NCBI GenBank assembly: GCA_022803075.1 | Contig: JAFFTF010000001.1 | Location: forward strand, 17,422-54,152 | DNA from: Micrococcales bacterium 31B | GTDB lineage: Bacteria; Actinomycetota; Actinomycetes; Actinomycetales; Dermabacteraceae | Direction of reading: 5' to 3' | Length of the DNA: 36,731 bases | In this document: positions 24,114 through 32,616 of the stretch, piece after piece | Layout: each line of letters starts with the position of its first letter | How positions within the stretch are numbered: position 1 is the first letter of the stretch | Translations under genes and position numbers: made by a program | The notes under the pieces: generated by a model | The model's database searches: none | Seen by the model: the letters and a program-made list of their open reading frames with translations, nothing else | What the model was told of the DNA's origin: nothing

Positions 24114-27100
24114 TTACTTCTCGGGCAGCGGCGTGGTGCCGCCGATGTCCTCCTTCGGAATCGCCAGTTGCAGTTTGCCGCTGACGGGGGCGGCCTCGAC
24201 GATCTCGTCCTGACCGTAGACCGGCTCCACCTGTGTGCCATCCGATGGCAGCTGGCCCGGCGCGGCGGGAGCCGCGGGCTTACCCTTGACCGGCTTGCCC
24301 GCCACCGAGAGGGTGACGAGGGTGTCGTAGGGGCTGCCGTCGAAGCGAACCAGACCGAGATACTCGCCCGCGGGCAACTTAAACCACGAGAGCGTCATGT
24401 CGCTAGTTTCGCCGTTGGCGGTTTGCAGCGGGTTCGGGGTGAGATCGGCATTGCCGAGATCGGTGGTGAGGGCGGCGTACCCGACCTGCGCCGTGCTCGC
24501 CGCGTTGTCCGCGGTGGAGTACAGCTGCACCGTCACCGTGTACACGCCCGGCGCCGGCTGGGTGAGAATCACCGCCTCGTCAGCGCTGGGAGTAGCAGCG
24601 GTGTAGACGGCGCCGCTCGGTGCCTTCACCTGCATGTCCCAGTCGTCGGTCTTATCGCTCGCGGTCACGATGAAGCGGGCGTACGAGGCGCCCTCGGGAA
24701 CCGTCATGGTGTAGGAACGGACGCTGGGGGCACCCTCGGCGGCCTCGAAGCCGGTCGGCGCGTTATTCGCCGAGACCGTGGTGCTCTTGGCGAGGCCCGT
24801 GAGGGTTGCCGCCTTGTCTCCATCGGTGCCGCTCGTCACGGGGAACGTGGTCGAACCCGTGGCGGGCTGGGCGCCGAGCGCCAGCGAGAACGGTGCCTGC
24901 ACCGCGATCGGTTGGATTGCCACGGGCAGGCGCACGACCTTCCCCTTGCCCTCAACCGTGAGGTCACCAAACGCGTACTTGCCGAGCGGAGCGCTGCCGT
25001 TGGTGATCGTATACGTGACGGTGCGCTGCTCACCGGGGGCGTTGAAGCTCAAAATGCTGGGCGTCACCTTGATGTTGACGCCGGGCACGTTGGCCTTGGC
25101 CTGGTACACGCCGGCTTCGAGGGCCGTGAAGGTGCGCTTCACGGTCACGGTGCCGGTGAGCGAGCCCAGCGCGAGCGAGGGCACGTTGGCGTCTCGAGCG
25201 ATGGTGGGCGTGGTGCCCGAGATGCCGACGTCAAGCCCCTGGCCCGCGAGGAAATTCAGGTAGTCCTGATTCGACATTTGCACCGTGAGCCCGGGTGCGA
25301 AGATGCTCGCGGGAGCGATCTGGCCGGCGCCCACGTTGAACGGCGTGGTCTCGGCCGAACCGTCGGCGTTCTTCGCGGGCTGAGCCGTGGTCGTCATGGC
25401 CGACTTCACCATCGACGGGGTCCACGTGGGGTTCTTGGAGAGCAACAGCGCGCCGAAACCCGCGATATGCGGTGACGCCATCGACGTGCCCGAGAGCATG
25501 CCGAAGAGGTTTCCGTCGGCACCAACGGGCGAGACGCCCGCCAGCACGTTGACGCCGGGGGCCGCAATGTCGGGCTTGAGCAGGTCGCCTGTGGTGGCAA
25601 CCAGCGGGCCGCGCGACGAGAAGTCGGCCACCTGGGGCAGGGGGAGCGGCGGGAGTCCCGTAGTGTCTCCTACCTCAATGGCTGCGGTGAGGGCAGCGTT
25701 GGCGGCCATGTGCTGCTTGAGCGTGACCCCCTCGGCAACATCAATGTGAACGGTGGGCACCGAGTGCAGGTCGGAGTCGAGTGAACCGACCGTGACGTTG
25801 ACCAGCACCATACCCACGGCCCCGGCCTCGAGGGCCACCTTCGACTTTTCGACGCGGTCGTTCACGCCGCGGTCGCAGACAAGGATCTTGCCCTTCGCCT
25901 TCGCGGGGTCGATGGTGCCCAGCTTGCACAGGGCGGCGTCGGCCGCCGTGGCCCCGGCCGCTGCGGCGTCCTGAGCCAGTATCAGCGAGGTCTGTGGGAC
26001 GGCCGTGCTGATCTGCGAGACGCCGCGAAGTTTGGTGCCGTCCGAGAGGGCGACGGTGCCCATCACCTGATTAGTCCACGTGGTCGCGGCGACCGAGGTC
26101 ATCCAAGGGGCGCCGTGTACCACGGTGCTCGCGGTGGGGCCGCTGTTGCCGGCCGACGCGGAGACGAAAACCCCCGCCGAGACGGCCGAAAGGAACGCGA
26201 GCGAGACGGGGTCGGTGGTGACCGACGTGCTGCCCGAGATCGAGTAATTCAGCACGTCCACCCCGTCGATGATCGCCTGGTTGATTGCGTCGATGGACGA
26301 ACTGGAATAGCAGCCGCCCGTGTCCGGGTCGGTGTCCTCCCAGCAGACCTTGTAGATGGCGAGCTTGGCGCCGGGGGCGACGCCCGCGGAGGGCCCGTAG
26401 TCGCGGCCGTTCACGACCGCATTCTTCACGTTGTTGCCCGCGGCGGTGGACGCCGTGTGGGTTCCATGGCTGTCGATGTCGACCGGAGACAGCACCTCTT
26501 GCGGCGCGCGATCGGATTCGGGCACGGACGCGGTGAAAGCGTCGTCAAAGTAGCGAGCCGAAATGACCTTCGTGTTGCAGGCGCTGCCGTCGAAGTCTTG
26601 GCCGACCTCGCAGGCACCCTCGAAGGTCGATCCGTCCGCCTTGAGCATGGCGATTACGCCGGGCGACTTCAGATAGGGCACGCCCACCTGGGGCTTGGCA
26701 CCCGCAGCGAGGCGCTTTGCTTTGGAGCCCTCAAAGTAGGGACTCTCGGGCCAGTACCCGGTGTCGATAACGCCGACCACGGTGCCCGCGCCGGCCGCCG
26801 CCTGGCTTCCAAACTGGGTCTGCCAGACGCCCGTCTTTCCCCGCATGCCGAGGAAGTCGACACTCGATTCGGTGGGCGAGTTTTGCGTGTCGGGCACGAC
26901 CATCAACACATCGGGCTTGGCGGCGAGCGCCACGGCCTGCGTGGTGTCGAGGGTCGCCACGAACCCGTTGAGCGCCGTCGTGAAGTTCTGCTCGACAGTG
27001 ACGCCGAGCGGGGCCGCCGCCTTTTGTTGGGCGTCGCGCAGGTAGGAGTCGTACTTCAGGGCGGCCGACTGTTCGGCGTCGAACTTTTTGCCCTGCAAGG

Positions 27101-27392
27101 GCTTGGTCGGCGCGAGGCCCGCGACGCCGCCGCCGTAGGCGACGGTGGGCTGGCCCGTCATGACGACGATGTAGCGGCCCTCGTGGTAATCCTTGGGGTT
27201 GACGCTTTTGAGGCTGGGGTTCGCCGTGTCGGGGTTAATCTCTTGGATGGGGTTTGGCGTGTCTGCGCTGGCTGCGGGGAGCGTGCCGAGCGTACCGGTG
27301 AGCGCTAAGGCGCCGACACCGAGGAGTGTGGCGACACGCCGCAGCGCGGGAGCGCCGGGTGATCGCCGGGAAAACAATCGTTGCGAGCGCAA
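24114..27392 (-). CDS. Secreted S8 (subtilisin-like) serine protease with PA domain
   Basis: 1092-residue extracellular protease. Signal peptide near residues 13-45 (VATLLGVGALALTGTLGTLPAASA). An I9-type propeptide follows (YIVVMTGQPTVAYGG ... LNGFVATLDTTQAVAL). The catalytic triad is Asp210 (VVGVIDTGYWPES), His309 (DSHGTHTAST) and Ser637 (GTSMASPHIAG). A PA domain (KLGTIDPAKAKGKILVCDRG) sits between His and Ser, and beta-sandwich/PPC-like domains fill the C-terminal 400 residues. I chose TTG 27392 because AAAGGTGG ends 5 bases before it. ATG 27485 would add 31 residues upstream without a site. The protein ends GTTPLPEK with no membrane anchor, so it is probably released. Confidence 0.9.
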   Translation of the reverse strand: MRSQRLFSRRSPGAPALRRVATLLGVGALALTGTLGTLPAASADTPNPIQEINPDTANPSLKSVNPKDYHEGRYIVVMTGQPTVAYGGGVAGLAPTKPLQGKKFDAEQSAALKYDSYLRDAQQKAAAPLGVTVEQNFTTALNGFVATLDTTQAVALAAKPDVLMVVPDTQNSPTESSVDFLGMRGKTGVWQTQFGSQAAAGAGTVVGVIDTGYWPESPYFEGSKAKRLAAGAKPQVGVPYLKSPGVIAMLKADGSTFEGACEVGQDFDGSACNTKVISARYFDDAFTASVPESDRAPQEVLSPVDIDSHGTHTASTAAGNNVKNAVVNGRDYGPSAGVAPGAKLAIYKVCWEDTDPDTGGCYSSSSIDAINQAIIDGVDVLNYSISGSTSVTTDPVSLAFLSAVSAGVFVSASAGNSGPTASTVVHGAPWMTSVAATTWTNQVMGTVALSDGTKLRGVSQISTAVPQTSLILAQDAAAAGATAADAALCKLGTIDPAKAKGKILVCDRGVNDRVEKSKVALEAGAVGMVLVNVTVGSLDSDLHSVPTVHIDVAEGVTLKQHMAANAALTAAIEVGDTTGLPPLPLPQVADFSSRGPLVATTGDLLKPDIAAPGVNVLAGVSPVGADGNLFGMLSGTSMASPHIAGFGALLLSKNPTWTPSMVKSAMTTTAQPAKNADGSAETTPFNVGAGQIAPASIFAPGLTVQMSNQDYLNFLAGQGLDVGISGTTPTIARDANVPSLALGSLTGTVTVKRTFTALEAGVYQAKANVPGVNIKVTPSILSFNAPGEQRTVTYTITNGSAPLGKYAFGDLTVEGKGKVVRLPVAIQPIAVQAPFSLALGAQPATGSTTFPVTSGTDGDKAATLTGLAKSTTVSANNAPTGFEAAEGAPSVRSYTMTVPEGASYARFIVTASDKTDDWDMQVKAPSGAVYTAATPSADEAVILTQPAPGVYTVTVQLYSTADNAASTAQVGYAALTTDLGNADLTPNPLQTANGETSDMTLSWFKLPAGEYLGLVRFDGSPYDTLVTLSVAGKPVKGKPAAPAAPGQLPSDGTQVEPVYGQDEIVEAAPVSGKLQLAIPKEDIGGTTPLPEK

Positions 27393-27770
27393 GATTTCCA
27401 CCTTTCTTGGGGCGCTGCGGCTTTGCGGCGCCTGTTGGTCTGGTGACTGGCCGGCGTCGTGCGCCGGATCGTCGGGGATACGCATCGACGCGGATCCCTA
27501 CCGGCCGGTCGCCCGATGGTGTGGGAGGCCGACGGTCCTCTTGCGAGGAGGTGAGGCGGCGGGCGGAGCAAGGTGTAGGGTGCCTGCGCCAGCCCGCCGC
27601 GCCACGACGAAACCGAAGAAAGTAACGGAATCGTCGCGTTGGGTAGTCTACCGAGGGCCATGTCGGCCAGCAGGCGTATGGTCTTATCTTTGCCAGTCAT
27701 TGCACTTTTGGTACACAAGTATCACTCGTGGCCGCCGGGATGCGGCGAGGTCGTGGGTCGGTGGGCCCGA
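27393..27770. other. Upstream region of the S8 protease
   Basis: 378 bases without a convincing gene. It must hold the protease promoter (minus strand) and the end of MFS transcription. A small GC hairpin, CCGGCG/CGCCGG, is at 27451-27467. No well-formed -35/-10 pair could be assigned. Confidence 0.4.
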
Positions 27771-29093
27771 CTATGCCGCCGCGGTCGTCGCGTGTGGCCG
27801 CAACACCGCCAGGAGGGCGGCCGAGACGGCGGCCAGGGCGGCCAGCGCGAGGGCCGCGGCGGTCCAGCCCCACCCGCCATAGACGAGGCCCGCGGCCCAG
27901 CCGATGACCGAGGAGCCTACGTAGGTGCACAGGGTGTACGTGGCGCTGGCCTGCGCCGACGCCCCGCGCGCCGCCGCGGGCGCCCAACTGCTAATGACGG
28001 CATGTGCCGCGAAGTAGCCACCCACCATGAGGCACAGGCCCAGCAGGATCAGCGCGATGGAGTTGGCGAGCGTCAGCAGCACGCCCGCGGCCAGGAGGGT
28101 GATGCCGCAAAGGGCCACCGGCAGGCGTCCGAGACGCGTGGCCGCGACCCCGCCGAGGCGCGACGTGTAAGTGCCGACCAGGTACGAGAGGTACAGCAGC
28201 GAGGACAGCGCGACGGGCAGCGCGAACGGCGGGGCCTCGAGGCGGAACCCCACGAAGTTAAACACCGCCACGAACACGCCCATGAGAAAGAAGCCCTGCA
28301 CGTAGAGGCCCCACAGTCGCGGCGAGCCGAGCGCCTTGGCGAGCAGGCTGCGCGTCGCGGGCACGGGCAGCCCCTCGCGCTTGCGTTGCCGCATGGTTTT
28401 AAAGCCCTGTGCTCGGGGGGCCAGCATGACGAACACGGCCGCCGCCGCGAGCGCCACGAGACCCTCGATCAGCATCGCGATGCGCCAGTCGGCCACATAG
28501 GTGACGGCTCCGGGGATCAACCGACCGAAGAGGCCGCCGAGGGTCGTGCCCGAGACGTAAGTGCCGGTCGCGAGTGCGGCGTGGCGGGGGCTGACCTCCT
28601 CGCTGATGTAGACGACCGCCGCGGCGGGCAGGGCGCCCAGCGCGAGCCCCTCAAGCAGGCGCAGCGCGAGCATGGCCTCGAAGGTGGGGGCGAACGGCTG
28701 GGCGATGAACAGCAGCGAGGCGATGACGACGGCGATCACCATCGAGCGCACGCGGCCGATGCGGTCGGCCACGAAGGCCCAGGGCAGCACGCTCGCGGCG
28801 ACGCCGATGGTCGCGGCCGAGATGGCTAGCGACGCCGAGGCGGGCGAGATGCCATACGAACTCGAGATGGCGGGCAGCAAGCCCTGCAGCGAGTAGAGCT
28901 GGCCGAAGGTCGCAACGCCCGCGGCGAAGAGGGCAATGACGAGGCGTCGGTACGCGCGGCTGCCGCGCTCGTGGCCCGTGAACGCGCCGCCTACCGTGGG
29001 CGCGCTGGGGGTGCCGGACGCCGCGGTGGGCGGGGCTGGGCGCGCGGGTGCGGTGGCGTGAGCGAGGGTGGGCACCTCGGAGGTAACGGGCAT
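27771..29093 (-). CDS. MFS transporter, YnfM/arabinose-efflux-like
   Basis: 440-residue major facilitator with 12 predicted helices. After a Pro/Ala-rich cytoplasmic N-terminus come TM1 (VIALFAAGVATFGQLYSLQGLLP), the signature WAFVADRIGRVRS between TM2 and TM3, and LRLLEGLALGALPAAAVVYISEE in TM4. These features match the YnfM group of putative exporters. It is divergent from a LysR regulator with a 111-base gap, the common arrangement of a regulated efflux pump. The substrate is unknown. The gene is complete. Confidence 0.86.
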   Translation of the reverse strand: MPVTSEVPTLAHATAPARPAPPTAASGTPSAPTVGGAFTGHERGSRAYRRLVIALFAAGVATFGQLYSLQGLLPAISSSYGISPASASLAISAATIGVAASVLPWAFVADRIGRVRSMVIAVVIASLLFIAQPFAPTFEAMLALRLLEGLALGALPAAAVVYISEEVSPRHAALATGTYVSGTTLGGLFGRLIPGAVTYVADWRIAMLIEGLVALAAAAVFVMLAPRAQGFKTMRQRKREGLPVPATRSLLAKALGSPRLWGLYVQGFFLMGVFVAVFNFVGFRLEAPPFALPVALSSLLYLSYLVGTYTSRLGGVAATRLGRLPVALCGITLLAAGVLLTLANSIALILLGLCLMVGGYFAAHAVISSWAPAAARGASAQASATYTLCTYVGSSVIGWAAGLVYGGWGWTAAALALAALAAVSAALLAVLRPHATTAAA

Positions 29094-29204
29094 AGCAGCA
29101 CTGTAGGTCTCACGCTATTCATGCGTCCAATGATCGATTAGGCTCTATTTATTGCAAAAATGCATGAGTGGCCGGACTCATGCTCCTATCCTTGGGGAGT
29201 CACC

Positions 29205-30230
29205 GTGAACGTGCCCGCTGAGCCTGCCGCCCGTCCTGATAGCCCCGCCGGCCTCGCCCACACCCTCGCGGGCCCCCTGCGCATCTTCACGGCCGTGGCC
29301 CGCCTCGAACACGTGAGCGCCGCCGCCGACGACCTCGCCCTCCCGCAAAGCACCGTCACTCGCACCATTCAACGCATCGAAACCGCCGCTGGCACGCCCC
29401 TGTTCGACCGCATCGGCCGTCGCCTGCGCCTCACGAGCGCGGGGCGGGCACTCGCGGATGCCACCACGGGAGCCTCAACTACCATCGACGCGGCCTGCGC
29501 GCGCCACCACCGCGACAGCGACCTCGAGCGCGGCCTCGTGCGGCTCGCGTTCTTGCACTCCCTCGGCAGCCCGCAAGTGCCGCTGCTCGTGGCCGAGTTT
29601 CGCGAACGTTACCCGCTCGCCCGCTTTGACCTGCGTCAACACACCCACCGTGGCTGCGTCGACCTGCTGGAGAGCGGGGCCGTCGACCTGGCCCTGCTCG
29701 CGCCCCCGCCCGAAGGCCCGGGCCTGGTCACGCGCGTGCTGTACCGCCAGCCGCTCTGCCTCGCCGTGCACCCAACGCACCCGTTCGCAGCGCGGGGCCG
29801 GGTCCGCATGGGCGAACTGCTCGACGACGACTTCGTCAGCTTCGCGCGCGGCATCGGACTGCGCGAGTACACGCAGCGGCTCGCGGCGGCGAGCGGGTTC
29901 TCGCCGCGCATCGTCTGCCAGACGCAGGACGCCGATACGGCCCGCGGGCTGGTCGCGGCCGGTCTCGGGGTGGCGGTGGTGCCCTCGCGCTCGGAGGTCG
30001 CGCACCGCAATACCGCGCGGCTGCCCGACGTGATCGAACTCGAACTCGAAGACGCGGGCGCCGTGCGCGAGATGGCCCTCGTGTGGCGAGCCGACGGCGC
30101 ACTGGCACCCATGGCGAGTGCGCTGCGCGACCTCGTGCTTGCCGCTGGGGCCGAGATCATGGGCTTCCAGCCCGCCCAGCCCGCCCAACTCGCCCAGCCC
30201 GCTGCCCCTCCACCTAGGCGTTCGTCGTGA
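29205..30230 (+). CDS. LysR-family transcriptional regulator
   Basis: 341-residue LysR protein. The winged helix is at about residues 25-80 (FTAVARLEHVSAAADDLALPQSTVTRTIQRIETAAGTPLFDRIGRRLRLT), followed by a PBP2-type effector domain. GTG 29205 has GGGGAG at 29193-29198, while ATG 29160 has no site. The C-terminus is an unusual Pro/Ala/Gln tail built from 9-10 base repeats (about 30168-30205). The divergent MFS exporter is the likely target. Its end overlaps the convergent hydroxylase gene by 17 bases, so it may also relate to the aromatic operon. Confidence 0.87.
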   Translation: MNVPAEPAARPDSPAGLAHTLAGPLRIFTAVARLEHVSAAADDLALPQSTVTRTIQRIETAAGTPLFDRIGRRLRLTSAGRALADATTGASTTIDAACARHHRDSDLERGLVRLAFLHSLGSPQVPLLVAEFRERYPLARFDLRQHTHRGCVDLLESGAVDLALLAPPPEGPGLVTRVLYRQPLCLAVHPTHPFAARGRVRMGELLDDDFVSFARGIGLREYTQRLAAASGFSPRIVCQTQDADTARGLVAAGLGVAVVPSRSEVAHRNTARLPDVIELELEDAGAVREMALVWRADGALAPMASALRDLVLAAGAEIMGFQPAQPAQLAQPAAPPPRRSS

Positions 30231-32616
30231 CCCGCCCGCCCACGCGGCCCCCGAGCTGAGGCTGCCAGCGCACGTGCACGGCGTCCGGCAATTCGCTGGT
30301 TCGCAACAGCGAAAGGCGCGGCCGAATCGCGTCGGTGCGGGCCGACGGCGGCTTGCGGCGCCCCGCCGCGAACTGCTGCGGCCACTGGACGCCCGGGCCC
30401 CGATACTCCTGGTCGGCGGCGGCGTGCAGGGTCCACTGCGGGTCGTACAGGTGGGTGCGGCCCAGCGCGCACAGGTCGGCGCGCCCGGCCAGCAGGATGG
30501 AGTTCACGTCGTCGTACGACGAGATCGCGCCCACCGCGAGCACGCTCACTCCCGCGGGCGTCGCGACCCGCTGGCGAATGGCGTCGGCGAACGGGGTCTG
30601 ATAGCTGCGTCCGTACGCGGGCCGCTCGTCTTTGACCACCTGACCCGACGAGATGTCGAGCAGGTCGACCCCCGCGGCGACGAACGCCTCGGCGATGGCG
30701 ATGGCCTCGTCGAGGGTGTTGCCGCCGTCGTGCCAGTCGGACGCAGAGATGCGCACGCCGAGGGGCCCCGACCAGGCCTCCCGCACGGCGGCGAACACCT
30801 CAAGCGGGAACCGCAGGCGATTCTCCAGCGACCCCCCGTACTCGTCGTCGCGCAGATTGGCGAGCGGAGACAGGAACGACGAGAGCAGGTAGCCGTGGGC
30901 CGCGTGCACCTCGAGCAGGTCAAACCCGGCCGCCTCGGCACGCCGCGCGGCCGCGACAAACTCGTCGCGCACGGCCTCCATCTCTGCCCGCGTCATGGCG
31001 CGCGGCGTGGGGCTGCCCGCGCCGTAGGGCACGGCCGACGGGCCGATCACCTCCCAGCCGCCCGATTCGAGCGGAACGTCGATGCCCTCCCACATCACGC
31101 GCGTGGAACCCTTGCGCCCCGAGTGCCCGATCTGCACGCCGATCTTCGCCTGCGAATGCTCGTGCACGAACTCGGTGATGCGTCGCCACGCCGACACCTG
31201 ATCATCGCGGTAGAGGCCCGCGCAGCCGGGGGTGATGCGGCCCGTGGCCGACACGCACACCATCTCGGTCATGACCAGGCCCGCTCCGCCCATGGCCTTC
31301 GAGCCCAGGTGGGTGAGGTGAAAATCGCCGGGCACCCCATCGAGAGACGAGTACATGTCCATCGGCGATACGACGATGCGGTTTGCGAGCGTCAGGCCGC
31401 GCAACGTGTGCGGCTGAAACATCGCGGGGCTCTGCGCGTCGGCGCCGGGAGCGGGAACGGCCGCGGCGAACGCAGCATTGATGCGACGCGCGAACTCACC
31501 ATCGCGCACCTTGACGTTGTCGTAGGTGATGCGGCGCGAGCGCGTCAGCAGGTTAAAGCAGAACTGCGTGGTCTCCTGATCGGCGTACATGCCGATGTTC
31601 TCGAACCATTCGAGCGAGGCCTGCGCCGCGCGCTGCGTCGACTCGACGACGGGCCGGCGCTCCTCCTCATACGCGGCGAGGCTCGCGTCGAGCGAGGAGT
31701 GCTCGTGCAGGCAGGCGGCGAGCGCGAGCGCGTCCTCCATCGCGAGCTTCGTGCCCGAGCCGATCGAGAAGTGGGCAGTGTGGGCGGCGTCGCCGAGCAG
31801 CACGACATTGCCGTGCCGCCACGATGCGTTGCGCACGGTCGTGAAGTTCAGCCACTTGGAGTTGTTGCTGAGCACCTCGTGCCCGTCGAGTTCCGCCGCG
31901 AAGATGTCGCGAATCCTCTCAATTGCGAACTCGTCCGAGACGCCCGGGGGGAAGGCCTCGCCCGCGGTGCGGTCGAACCCGGCGGCGCTCCACACCTCGG
32001 GGCTCATCTCGACGATGAACGTCGAACCCTCGGCCGAGTAGGGGTAGCCGTGAATTTGCATCACGCCCCATTCGGTGTGCTTCACGAAGAACTTGAACGC
32101 CTCGAACACCTGGTCGGTGCCGAGCCACATGTACTTGTTGCGGCGCACATCGAGGCTCGGGCCGAACGCGTCGGCGTACTGCGCGCGCACCGCCGAGTTG
32201 ACGCCGTCGCACGCGAGCACCAGGTCGTACTCGCTCGAGAGCTCGTCGACGGGCGGGGCGAGGGTCGAAAAGCGCAGGTCAACGCCGAGGTCGGCGCAGC
32301 GCCGTTGCAGCAGCAGCAGGAGTTCCTTGCGACTCATGGCGGCGAAGCCCTGCCCACCCACCGTGTGCAGATGCTCGCGCACGTGGATGTCGATGTCGGT
32401 CCACCGGGCGAACTGGCTGCTCATGGCGTCGGCCACGACGGGGTCCGCGCTGCCGATACCACCGAGGGTTTCGTCGCTGAACACGACGCCGAAGCCGAAC
32501 GTGTCGGTCGCGGCATTGCGCTCCCAGACGGTGATCTCGTGGCTCGCGTCGAGTTGCTTCATGAGGGCCGAGAAGTAGAGCCCGCCCGGGCCTCCGCCAA
32601 TCACTGCGATTTTCAT
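30214..32616 (-). CDS. Bifunctional salicylyl-CoA 5-hydroxylase / OYE-type oxidoreductase
   Basis: 800-residue fusion. The N-terminal half is an aromatic-CoA flavin monooxygenase (GGGPGGLYFSALM at 7-19; GDAAHTAHFSIGSGTKLAMED near 273). The C-terminal half, from about residue 398, is an Old Yellow Enzyme-like TIM barrel (FQPHTLRGLTLANRIVVSPM; IGVQIGHSGRKGS; FDLLEVHAAHGYLLSSFLSP; DDEYGGSLENRLRFP). The same architecture is known for salicylyl-CoA 5-hydroxylases and for 2-aminobenzoyl-CoA monooxygenase/reductase of Azoarcus. It should hydroxylate (and possibly reduce) an aryl-CoA ring. Its ATG overlaps the ligase stop (ATGA, 32613-32616), so the two are translationally coupled. The thioesterase and FAA hydrolase in the operon favour the salicylate-to-gentisate assignment over anthranilate. 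Confidence 0.85.
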   Translation of the reverse strand: MKIAVIGGGPGGLYFSALMKQLDASHEITVWERNAATDTFGFGVVFSDETLGGIGSADPVVADAMSSQFARWTDIDIHVREHLHTVGGQGFAAMSRKELLLLLQRRCADLGVDLRFSTLAPPVDELSSEYDLVLACDGVNSAVRAQYADAFGPSLDVRRNKYMWLGTDQVFEAFKFFVKHTEWGVMQIHGYPYSAEGSTFIVEMSPEVWSAAGFDRTAGEAFPPGVSDEFAIERIRDIFAAELDGHEVLSNNSKWLNFTTVRNASWRHGNVVLLGDAAHTAHFSIGSGTKLAMEDALALAACLHEHSSLDASLAAYEEERRPVVESTQRAAQASLEWFENIGMYADQETTQFCFNLLTRSRRITYDNVKVRDGEFARRINAAFAAAVPAPGADAQSPAMFQPHTLRGLTLANRIVVSPMDMYSSLDGVPGDFHLTHLGSKAMGGAGLVMTEMVCVSATGRITPGCAGLYRDDQVSAWRRITEFVHEHSQAKIGVQIGHSGRKGSTRVMWEGIDVPLESGGWEVIGPSAVPYGAGSPTPRAMTRAEMEAVRDEFVAAARRAEAAGFDLLEVHAAHGYLLSSFLSPLANLRDDEYGGSLENRLRFPLEVFAAVREAWSGPLGVRISASDWHDGGNTLDEAIAIAEAFVAAGVDLLDISSGQVVKDERPAYGRSYQTPFADAIRQRVATPAGVSVLAVGAISSYDDVNSILLAGRADLCALGRTHLYDPQWTLHAAADQEYRGPGVQWPQQFAAGRRKPPSARTDAIRPRLSLLRTSELPDAVHVRWQPQLGGRVGGRVTTNA

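Noticed and set aside
24114-24140. Sortase signal at the end of the S8 protease (GTTPLPEK)
   Set aside because: The protein stops at LPEK, without the TG residue pair, hydrophobic helix or charged tail.
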